NCBI GenBank assembly: GCA_018524725.1
Contig: JAEUWP010000157.1
Location: forward strand, 1 to 37,732
DNA: 37,732 nt
Reading direction: 5' to 3'
DNA from: Podaxis mareebaensis
Taxonomy: Eukaryota > Basidiomycota > Agaricomycetes > Agaricales > Agaricaceae
Part shown: piece by piece, positions 22,234 to 31,376 of the stretch
Position numbering within the stretch: position 1 is the first letter of the stretch
How the letters are laid out: each line of letters starts with the position of its first letter
Program-made: the position numbers and the translations under genes
The notes under the pieces: generated by a model
The model's database searches: none
What the model was told of the DNA's origin: nothing
Seen by the model: the letters and a program-made list of their open reading frames with translations, nothing else

Positions 22234-24178
22234 TCACCCTCTAATTCTAGTGGATGGACAAGGATCCAAACATTCTTCCTCAAATGCACAAAACCCGACC
22301 AGTGGCGGATTAAATACCACCCCCGCTGGCAAATTCGCAATACGGTCTCGATGACTCTGTAGCCCTTTATTTTGTTCTGGGACCTCGTTCATGCTAGAGA
22401 CGGAGGAGAAAGTATCCCGTCGCGAGTATGAAGATCTACATCTCTTCAAAGCTTGGGCGGCCTGAAATGAGAATTTGGATCGGGAAGATCGTCGAGTCCG
22501 AGCTTGATCGTCACTGCCTTGGTTCCGCTTAGATAGTGAACCCGGACGCGTCCGACTCAAAGGCTTGCGCAAGGCCGTGTACTCGTCATCATTCTTACCA
22601 CCCCCCCCGAAAGCCTTGGGATCGAGGGCCCAAGCGCATTAGTCGTCTTTCCCATCCAGCCCCCGCCCGCTCCCTCACTCGTCACATGTGCTGACCGTCT
22701 TTCACTGACCCCCAGCAGGCTAGCAGTTCGTTCCGGAATGGAGGACTCTTCACCATCAACCTGAACCCTTTCTCCCTTCCCGCTCCCTCCCCAATTTGGT
22801 CGTCATTTCCGTCAACTATAGACACTCCGTTCTGTCCAAGAAATCTTGGAAGACATTGCACTCTCAGCACTTTTCACATTTTGGGTAGTCTCCCGAATCT
22901 TCTGAGTCGCACTCGGCCCACTTGTTCTCGGCACCCTCTCCCCCTTTTGAACCTCCGGTTGCGCATTTCCCAACAACTTCTTTTGTCGCTCAATCGTCCC
23001 CGTATTCTTTTTGGCGTCAGAGTAACCGTCTCGCACTCCATGGACCTCGCTCTCGACTTCAAGCCCATGTTCAGGTTTCAAGTCAGACTCGGAATACATG
23101 TGAGGGCAAATTTCCACGGGTGCAAATATGCCGCGGGGACCTGCTCCTCTTCTCAAACTCCTGCCTGTCCCTACGAGGACGAAAATGCGTTTTAGCTTGT
23201 GTGTGTGTCCTCCACTACTTCCCCCTTCCCCTCCCCTTCAATGTCGCCCTTCTCGTCAGGAGAGTCCTGTAGCTGTGCACGAGGCCGATAGAATTGGTAT
23301 TGTTCACCCTCGATCAACGGCTGTCGGTAGCTATGATCAAACCAGAGTTCTCTAGTATGCTGATAAAGGCAACCGGGGATATTAAGACCTGCGTCATCAC
23401 CCCGCACCATATCGTCGATGCCATATTGGCGCTCAGGATCGACGGAGCAAACTTCGAATTCCGGCGCTTCCCTCGTCTCAGGCGCTAACCCCGGCTCTCG
23501 GCCTCCTTTATTATATTCATACTCGGAGATGGCAACAGAATTGTAAACGTAGCTGCCGAAGGGACTTGCTGGACACGAGGAGCAGCGGTATTTAAGTTTC
23601 CGAGTGTAACAGACGTAGATCAACCATCTCGTTCCGCTGAGGAGAAAGACCCGCAAGACAAAGAATTAGGGTGAAGTAGGAGATGTTGAAGTTTCTTTTC
23701 TTAGGGGTCGCTGGCCCTGCGGCCTTCGAACTACTGGTGTCGGACAACAACAATGAGGGAACGAGAGAGATGGCGGAGGAGCTGGTGAACATAATGGGTG
23801 CGAATGCTAAGGAGACTGGAGTGGTGGTGGGGGCTCAAAAGTGGTTTAATTCTGGTTACCATTTGCGGCCGACAGAAATGGTGATGTCACCGGAAGAAGG
23901 ACGATCTGATCGCGCGTTGGCTTAACGAAAGGTATGGCCGTAGGAGTGTGAGTCGGAGTGAGTGTAGCAGTAGCCGCATCGGCAGGAGGGAATGGCCACC
24001 AATAATCGTATGTCCACGTCATGGCGGGGCTGTTTGCCTCTATTGTGGGTGTTGGTATAGATACAGGTAAGAGAGGTGGTATAGAGGGAACCTGCTGTTG
24101 CAATGGTCGTGTCACCAGGGGTCCTGCCACTACCGCATGCAACGGGAATACATATACCCGAATAAGTATGAGTATCAA
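22234..24178 (-). pseudogene. Possible single-pass membrane protein gene, structure unresolved
   Basis: Several minus-strand frames look coding and could belong to one gene read from 24178 down. A Thr/Pro-rich segment (TWTYDYWWPFPPAD, then TLTPTHTPTA) resembles an extracellular stalk. A hydrophobic stretch at about 23690-23610 (NFNISYFTLILCLA, then VFLLSGTRWLIYVCY one base out of frame) resembles a membrane helix followed by basic residues. Acidic, Pro-rich and Arg/Ser-rich frames at 23192-23656, 22812-23156 and 22234-22572 resemble a cytosolic tail. I could not find splice sites that join these in phase, so the gene may be broken or my reading incomplete. No known family is recognised. Confidence 0.3.
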
Positions 24179-24486
24179 CGAGGAGTCGGAACTTCAATCC
24201 TTCAGATTTTGCGTCAAAAAAAGGAGGAGGTTAAGAGGAGTAGCCGCTAGTTCGGGGTGAAGGTGAATTCAGGTGGGATAACGATACACCCGATGCGAGA
24301 TTCAACACAGAGAGCGCTGAGGTCGTGTATGGGTGCGTCAAATTGCAGGCCAGCAGCAATATAGGTCGACCGGCGAACGAGATGAGATGACGGAGAGTAA
24401 GAAGCTCCAGTTACACCTGAGCGGCGAGTCTTGCGCCAGAAAGTTGTTGGACGGACTGTTGGCGTAGCGAATATCAGCAGCCATGA

Positions 24487-24987
24487 TCAATGTTTGATCA
24501 AGAAACTAAACGCACGAAGTGGAGGTGGAGGGGGCAACAATTCACCTCCACGAGTTGTGCCAATACTGCCAAAGGTCGAAAAACTCTTTGATTGCAGAGG
24601 GCAGCTACTAGGAGGCTTTAGCGCTTCGAGTGCTATTATATTATTTTCTACAGCAGCTTCTGGCGTGGCTTCTAGCTTAGGTCGCCGGTCAGGTCCTGGG
24701 GGTGCGCTCTGTGATCTGGTTGGTCTATGCCTCCGTTGGCGGTTGGGTGACTTCCAAGTATTGACAGGGGGAGATAGAAATGAAGTGTCGTATTCAGGTC
24801 TTGAGCGGCGTCCACGGCTGGTGTTTTTCGTTTGGTCTTGGACTAGCTCGTCAGCGTCATGGTGCCTGATGTGAACAGGGGCTGAATGTTGCTGTTGAAC
24901 GATGAAGCGGGGTGTCGATTTAGAGAAAAGACCGTGTGTTAGTGGGTAGAGTGAGTTGGAAGCATGAAGGATGGTGAGGTCGGTCAT
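24487..24987 (-). CDS. Hypothetical protein, 166 aa
   Basis: One open frame from ATG to TGA, transcribed away from the Dpb4 gene with only 104 bp between starts. The composition is low-complexity and rich in Ser, Pro and Arg (SRGRRSRPEYD, TRSQSAPPGPD, and a run of six Pro near the end). No domain is recognised. It might be an exon of a larger gene. Support is only frame length and the divergent position. Confidence 0.3.
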   Translation of the reverse strand: MTDLTILHASNSLYPLTHGLFSKSTPRFIVQQQHSAPVHIRHHDADELVQDQTKNTSRGRRSRPEYDTSFLSPPVNTWKSPNRQRRHRPTRSQSAPPGPDRRPKLEATPEAAVENNIIALEALKPPSSCPLQSKSFSTFGSIGTTRGGELLPPPPPLRAFSFLIKH

Positions 24988-25091
24988 AATTTGCCACGCT
25001 CGTCGTGGTCGGCGGTGAGCAAGATCCAGCTAGAAGCCGTGTAAACAGGGAAGTGTGACAACTACGTGACATCTCCCTTGGCTCTGCACGT

Positions 25092-25854
25092 ATGCCTCGA
25101 AAGGAATCCAGCGGTGCTCCCATCTCAGCGCAGGCGCAGCAGGATCTTGTATCGGAAGGAATAGAGAACTTTGAACTCCCGAAGAGTGTTGTGACGAAGA
25201 TCGCAAAGAGCGCGTTACCAGAAAACGCGAAACTTCAGAAAGACACCGTGCTTGCCCTCGTCAAAGGTTCAACAGTGTTTATCAACTACCTAGGTGAGTG
25301 CTTTGTCCTTCCTCGCAGGTGCCATATTAACAGAATTAGCTGCAACGTAGGTGATTCAGTGTTCCCCTATGGTATCGGGAATTGACGCCAAGCAGAGCAC
25401 ATGATGTTGCCGTTTCCAAGCAGCACAAATCTATCTCTGTGTCCGACATTTTTAAGGCCCTTGAGCTCATAGAGTTCAACCATCTTGCGCCGACGCTTGA
25501 AGCTCAATTTCAAGGCTAGTCTTTTATTCCATAAACTTAAAGCTCGTTCCAATCAAGCTCTCTACAGCTTACCGAGCACAACCCAAAAACGAAAAGGGGA
25601 AGAAAGTCAACGGCGCTTCAGCCTCCTCAGCTCGTACCACTTCCACCTCAACAACCAATGGCCCCGTGGCCATCGTGCCCAACGGAAACCCCTACCCCAA
25701 TGTCCCGAAGTCTTCTAATCCCTATCCTTCAGTAGCATCCGACAACCCACCCACCAACAACGATTCGCCCTTCACAAACGAACCCTTGGCGCTATCCGCA
25801 GTTTCGAACAGAGCTCCTGCGCCGATGGATGTAGACGGTGATCAGACAGAATGA
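25092..25854 (+). CDS. DPB4: DNA polymerase epsilon subunit Dpb4 / POLE3-like histone-fold protein
   Basis: Exons are 25092-25293, 25340-25346 (7 nt), 25396-25514 and 25568-25854, giving 204 aa. Residues about 27-110 form a CBF/NF-Y-type histone fold: FELPKSVVTKIAKSALP, TVLALVKGSTVFINYL, AATAHDVA and SVSDIFKALELIEF. This is the pattern of POLE3/Dpb4, which pairs with Dpb3/POLE4 in DNA polymerase epsilon and in ISWI-type remodelers, and acts in the nucleus. The conserved YLAATAHD can only be read by including the microexon CTGCAAC between two introns. The third intron begins with GC (CAAG|GCTAGT) and ends with CAG. The C-terminal third is low complexity, rich in Ser, Thr, Asn and Pro, and ends in an acidic stretch. 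Confidence 0.92.
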
Positions 25855-26016
25855 GGAGACACGTCTTTTTGTATTTTTATTGCATTGATCCGAATATAAT
25901 TAACTATGCTCATGGTCCTGTAAGCATTGCCCCCAGAATTTCATCAGGTCCGGCCCGTAAACCAAGTCATTCGCGAAAATTGATTAGCAGCATACATACA
26001 CAAAGTTCGTCTATCA

Positions 26017-27120
26017 TTACACCGATGCTACTCGTCTCTTGGTACCAAGGAAGAACAAAAGAATGCGCCACCCAAGCTGCACCCTCAATTTCTTCGCCTC
26101 CTCAAGTGTCTGATAGAATTCCTCCTCGATACGTGCAGCCTCCTCCTCCAACTTCTCCTTCACATGACTATCGCCTGGGTTCTTCAGCTGCTCGGCCAGA
26201 CCCTTCAAAAACGCCTTCTGCTCATACAACAACTTCTGGAACGGGTTGTACAAGTGCCTTCCAGCCTGCGTCTCGTTCAAACGTTTCTTGAGATCCACGA
26301 CCTCCTCTTGCAATAACAACGCCTCCCGCTGTTCACGTTCCCTGATCATTTGTTCCACAACTCTCCATGCCTCTTCGAACGTGTTCTTTTCCAGACGATC
26401 TGTTCTTGACCCTTTCTCGATCATCACTTTCCAAAACCTCTCCCGCAGCTCTTGTTCTCTCTTCTTCCCAGTATCCGGATTAACCCTCTCCCACATCGTA
26501 GATAGCAGGATGACGTTCTTCATCGCACTATCCCCGACAAGTTCGATGAATGTCCTTAAGTTTCTGCATTGAGACCCAGCCATACGATTGTCTGTAATCC
26601 GATGGAGGTACACGATCCCGCTGAGTTTGACGTGATTTTCGTATCTGGCAGTGGAATGTTCGAGGTTTCGAATTTGTCTCAACAAGGGGCTCAGCACATA
26701 CGTTTGAGCCATCCACTTCCCGATAATCTCCAATATCTGCATATCAGACCTCGTCGTATCGTCAAATCCAGGTGTGTCGACGAGTACGATACGATCTCCA
26801 TATTTCTCATGTGTGACGCGCGTAGCTTGAATATCATTCATGGTCGACTTGAGTTCGTCCCTTGCCCGGCATCCCTTTTGATTCGTAAGGAGGTCGATTA
26901 GCTATCAACAACTCAGCTAAATTCACCAGGTCGTTATATCGTGGTGGAAAAAACTTACAAAGCTCTTCCCTGCACCAACAGGACCCATAAATCTGCGCGA
27001 AGAAATAAAAATCAGCTATAATGTCTCGGGTCTAGAACCAACCATCCCATACGCGATGATAATGTCATCTGCTCTCAGATCTTTCACAGTGGTGCTTGCG
27101 TTCGTATTCTCGACAGACAT
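26017..27120 (-). CDS. AIG1/septin-like GTPase with C-terminal coiled coil, 309 aa
   Basis: Exons on the minus strand are 27053-27120, 26959-26992, 26702-26901 and 26017-26644. A P-loop GPVGAGKS (26-33) and switch-II motif DTPGFDD (76-82) define a GTP-binding domain of the kind found in fungal AIG1/IAN-like proteins. VKLSGIVYLHRITDNRM follows, as is usual there. A canonical NKxD is not seen; STMWERVN takes the expected G4 place. The last 110 residues are Glu/Lys/Arg-rich and predict a long coiled coil, ending with a short hydrophobic patch (WRILLFFLG) that might touch a membrane. Many paralogs of this group occur in mushroom genomes, with unknown cellular roles. The start ATG at 27120 gives the shortest complete model. 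Confidence 0.86.
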
Positions 27121-27401
27121 CCTGATGCCGTTGGCAACGCACGGTATGGAGTGGCGTTGAGGCGGTCTCTGGCCCTGAAAGAAGGGTGCAGCAATGAAGA
27201 GTCAAACAGTCGGGTGAATGACTGCGTTGGGATGGAATGCATCTATTATACCACGAGGTGAAACTGTGGAATGCTGTCAGCCGTGCACGATGTAAACACG
27301 AGGGCAAGAAGCCCACAACCCAGTTAGCGCCTTTCGGGCGCTCGGTGAAGGCGGAAACCAAAAGTTAGGTGTTCACTACCGACAGATACATATGACCATG
27401 C

Positions 27402-28149
27402 TTAAGATTCGCCGACGTCCTGCCCTTTAATCAGGAAAATCCACCCATAATCCCTGATCTCACTCCCTCTCTTCCTCCTCGAGCCTGATTGGTGTTGCTC
27501 ACTGTCTTCGAAATTAGGGAAGAGATATTCAACTTCATATGCCCAATTGAATGTCCCCGTCACCCAGTTTAACAGTGTCTCCCGCATTTCCGAATCGTCT
27601 GGCGAGTCCTGAGTGGTGTCTGTGTCGGGTGCTGCATCTATGTTGGCTAGCGAGGAAGCGGCCTTTTGGGTGGGGGAAGAAGGGAATAGGCTGATTAGGA
27701 TGCTACCCGAACCTTTCGCAGCGCCGGTGATTGTTGAAGGGCATTTATGGGTCTCCAGTTCGCCTTTGAGCTGCATAATGCGCTCACGTATCATGGCTCC
27801 CACAAAATTGACTGCGCCTTGTAAAGTGAGCTCTGCGTCCGCCGTCAGAAGGAAAGCTATCAGATTCAAGCGACTGTGGTCGCTTTTGATCTAGAATGCC
27901 ATGCTTGGTGAATATTGTAGGCGAAAAGTTCCTACGAGATAGTTAGAATCACGGGAGAAACGGCATGGCGATCAAGGCTTACTGTGACACAGACAATGAC
28001 CTCAAGTACTAACGCCAGTGAACGTCGAAATTGGACGTGTTTCTCAGACGAAAGGAACAGTTCCGAAAGTATTCGGTGACCGCTCAGTGTTATCAATGCC
28101 ACAACTTTCCTTTCCGTTGCACTCCATGTGCATTTGCCTTCGCTTCAAT
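27402..28149 (-). pseudogene. Terpene-synthase-like C-terminal relic
   Basis: Three pieces on the minus strand resemble the C-terminal half of a basidiomycete sesquiterpene synthase. 27983-28149 reads a helical stretch ending LALVLEVIVCVT. After a 51-nt GT-AG intron, 27931 reads ELFAYNIHQ, where the family has the metal-binding ND..SY..E motif. After a frame change near 27890, 27402-27890 reads LTLQGAVNFVGAMIRERI and later LNWVTGTFNWAYEVEYLF, which match the helices near the family C-terminus. The Asn, Asp, Ser and Glu metal ligands are not kept. I found no Asp-rich N-terminal motif upstream. It is best read as an inactive truncated copy. Confidence 0.5.
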
Positions 28150-29038
28150 AAGATTGAAGGCGCATGCCAACCCTTCTGCGACTATAGAGCCAGTCTAGAC
28201 CCCGTTAATCCTAAACTTCAGAATCATTAAAGGAGTGGCTCCATAGTCTAGAAACCCAACACGAGTCTGGGAATGCACTGCGCTACTCCTTGAGCAGTCC
28301 ATCTATTAGATAAAGGAATGCTTCCATCGTCTTGTTTAATTGGGAGTTGGGCATATTGGTAACTTCCAATTGGGATTCTAGTGCGACAGGTAACAGACCA
28401 GGAATGTGCCATCAACCCAACCACGCTAACGACTGGAGAAAAGACGGCTCACCTAATATAATAACGATTAGAACTTTACCCTCTACCCCCACCATTCTTA
28501 TTCACTCACCTTGACTATACCATACGGTTGTAGCACGGAACACGAGGTCTCCTGGCTTATGGCATAGTACACGGAAGTCTCTGCTTTGTTCGGATCCCTT
28601 CTTTGAGTGACATGGAGATGCAATGGTCCAGAAACTCAGCTCAGGGCTCGCCGGTTCGACTTTTGTAGTCCGCGGGGCAAGGCGCCTCTCATGTGAGGCA
28701 AGTGACCATAAACCATTAATATGCTACCGGAATCTCCATCTTCAAAAGTTTTCTTCACTCTCTAGTCTCCCGGGCTCCACTGCAGGAGGGTCCAGTTTCC
28801 TTCTGAAATAACGTCTAGTTGCTTGTCTTGCTTTAGATTCAACCGTGTTACGTGTCGGCCTCGCGAGGACGGCCATACCTTTCTGTCTTTCTCAGGTTTG
28901 GTAATCAACCTCCCACAAGAAAAATCGGAGTAGATGGAAGAAGCATTAGAACCTCGTCTCTGGTGTTTTGCCTCGATTTGGTGTGCTTGAATTACAGGGC
29001 CAGCCGGTATAATCGTGGGTAGGCTCTGGCTGGAATCG
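28150..29038. other. No gene recognised, 0.9 kb
   Basis: No coding frame could be supported. The last 200 bp resemble the flank upstream of kinase-like copy A, so they belong to that duplicated unit. A small region near 28183-28254 holds two inverted phrases around tctaga. Confidence 0.4.
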
Positions 29039-29045
29039 CATAAAA
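29039..29045 (+). promoter_or_regulatory. TATA-like element of kinase-like copy B
   Basis: CATAAAA lies 57 bp before the start codon, the same spacing as in copy A, within a conserved promoter segment beginning gtgggtaggctctgg. Confidence 0.4.
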
Positions 29046-29095
29046 GCTCTCAAATTATTATGACAGTCCCCAGCTTAGCTCTAGCACAATTTGCA

Positions 29096-30007
29096 ATGAA
29101 GTTTGCCTCTCCCACTTTGCTCTTCGCTCTCTATCTTGCCAACGTAGCCTCTGTTCTGGCGCTCCCCGTGGATATTGAAGAATCCACTGGCCTTTCTCGA
29201 AGGCAAAATGTTGGATCAAGTCAGCTTATTCCGGCAGTTGATTTAAACATTACTGACAAACGTTTACAGCAATCACGGTCGGCGGAACGCAGTACAGGCT
29301 AGACGATGAAGTTTCCGGTGAAGGAGGTGCTGTGGTCAGTCCGAATCATGCTCTCACCACCGGAAAAATATTGTTTGACGTGATCTGCTCAGACTTTCCG
29401 GGCAACAGCTGTCAGCGGAGGCGGAACTTTCTACGCCAAGCGACCAACCCGCGTCGACCCACCGAGCCAAGACTTCGTAAATGAGATCACAGACACCCGA
29501 GAAGCTTCTCAAGTGCTGGGAACCAATATCTTCGTAGCGAGTGGCTCTAACTTGGGCTATACTTGGTTGATCACTGCACCGGCCCCTGGGGGTGAGATCT
29601 GGCTCCGATGGAACGCAGATAGAACCAGGTTCGCAACGAGGGCCGCTTGTGAGGCGGACATGGCTACTGCTCGTACCGTAGTTATAAACCAGAACCGGAG
29701 ACTTGCTGCTGATGCTGGGTTCGTTCATGGAGATAATCATCCCGGGAATGTAAGTTCTCAATTCCGCTTCAGCTTCATGGGAGCTCACATTGTCTGGAGT
29801 GGTACGTGCCCCTTAGTGGCACTATCGACACTGCCGTTCCTATCGACTTTGGACTAGTCCGGCCGCCGGTAGGGTGTTCTTTTACCCCATGTTATTTTAC
29901 TAATAATTCCATAATAGTCTACTGACATCGAAACATTGGTTCGGGACCAATATATCTATAATGCAGGCATGTGGGCATTTTTTGCGGAGAATCAATTCTG
30001 TCGTTAG
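29096..30007 (+). CDS. Secreted minimal kinase-like protein, copy B (234 aa)
   Basis: Exons are 29096-29219, 29270-29334, 29393-29749, 29800-29868 and 29918-30007. Intron 1 is 50 nt, as in copy A, and four exons have identical lengths to copy A; exon 4 is two codons shorter. The signal peptide (MKFASPTLLFALYLANVASV) and the basic pair before QNVGS (SRRQ) are kept. The kinase landmarks are all present at the same residues: GTFYAKRP (K79), NEI (E94), WLITAPAPGG, HGDNHPGN (H175, D177, N182) and PIDFG (D198). Many substitutions separate it from copy A while the frame and these motifs stay fixed, which suggests purifying selection on the catalytic core. The protein ends with a Cys (QFCR), matched by GFCT in copy A. 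Substrate and partners are unknown. Confidence 0.75.
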
Positions 30008-31051
30008 TGAGCTGCCCTTCAGCAAATTGCATATGTACCCACATTACAAGTAGTGGTAGTGGTTGGCACAAATCTAAATGTCTATTTTCTGCCAAATCAA
30101 TTGTTTCATCTGAATACCCTCTGATCGACTTAAACATGCCTTTGACTCATGTTTGAACACACCACCCAGTGTGTACAATGTTAAGTGCTGAATAGTGACT
30201 CCAGAGCTATTGCCAGCCTAAGTCCAACCAACACAACACATCTTGTCTCATCCCTACTCTTGCACAGACTCCAGGTGTTTGCAGTTGATGCAAGGAACAA
30301 GGGAGTATTGATGGCATTGATGTGAATGCAGTTGAGCTTCATATTTGCATCAGCTCAACAAAAATTGTTTGGATTGGAGTTGGAGCTTTGAGTAAGCTTT
30401 TGCTGTTAAATTTGGCCCTACAAGTTGATGAGGGTGCAACAGATTTGCAATGCCCATTGCTGTTGTGTTAGTTGTCTGTGTTCCAAACCCACTTTTTCAG
30501 TTCTTAGCATACCTTCCTTGAATCCCTCTTTGTTCTTGTTTAGTGTCATGTTGGGCACTCAGTGATATTGGTTGCATTGATCATAAGCCTGGAGCAGATG
30601 TAGAGTCTAGAAACTACTATAGTGTTGAAGAGGGGAAATTTCATTAAGTAGTGAGCACATCAGCATCCGTCTGATGCTAGGACTTTGACCCATAAGGTGG
30701 GATGGGGTGGATGGAGAGTGACAAAGGCAAAGGACAGATGAAGAGAAGAGGTAGAGGGAAAAGAACTAATATTTTGGTGATTTTGTAGGTATTTTACAGT
30801 GCTATATTTATACACAAAGTACCTATGGCTATGGTTAATATTTGGATGAGATCCATGGTACACTACGAGGTCCATAGAGGAGAAACCAAGTCAGAAAAGA
30901 TCACAGAAATGAAGACAACAATGAAATAGCTGAGTGGAGAATAAAGGACAAATCTAAAACTTAGAAAAAGGTTTACAATTTGTAATATTATAGATGGAAT
31001 TGAATTGAACAGAAAGAAAGGAACTGAAATTAATGGCATGAGGGGAGTGAA
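30008..31051. other. CpG-poor repeat flank without recognised gene
   Basis: From about 30180 the base composition changes to TG/CA-rich with hardly any CG. I see no coding frame with content. The stretch probably belongs to decayed transposon DNA. Confidence 0.45.
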
Positions 31052-31319
31052 TGTAAGCCTCTGGGGGCTTACTTAGAGCTCAGACCTTAAGTTCACACTG
31101 ATGTACAATAAGCCTGATGTATTGGGATGTACACAGTGTAGGTATAAGGTCAGCTGTCCTAACAACAGCTGATGATGAGATTATAAGGGATGTATTTTGA
31201 TGGATTGAGTAATCCATCAAGGTCAAAGACAAACAAGAAAATAATTGATTAATTAACAACAAATGACTCAAGATAATCTGGAACAATGATAACACAACTG
31301 TAAGGGCCCAGCCCTTACA
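31052..31319 (-). repeat. LTR-like segment
   Basis: The segment begins and ends TG...CA with inverted ends (TGTAAG / CTTACA). On the minus strand it starts TGTAAGGGCTGGGCCCTTA, directly after a purine-rich GGGGGGTG that resembles a polypurine tract, so it could be a 3' LTR of a minus-strand element. No matching 5' LTR or target duplication was found in the window. Confidence 0.4.
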
Positions 31320-31376
31320 CACCCCCCATTGAGACTGTAGAATACAGTCAAGGAAGTTGAGACACAAGTGGCATGG

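Noticed and set aside
24021..24260. Plus-strand frame with a Gly/Val/Cys-rich product
   Set aside because: No domain or splice context; it lies opposite the better supported Thr/Pro-rich minus-strand frame.
26246..26901. Plus-strand frames opposite the GTPase gene
   Set aside because: The minus strand carries the P-loop and DTPGFDD and joins in phase; the plus frames have no domains.
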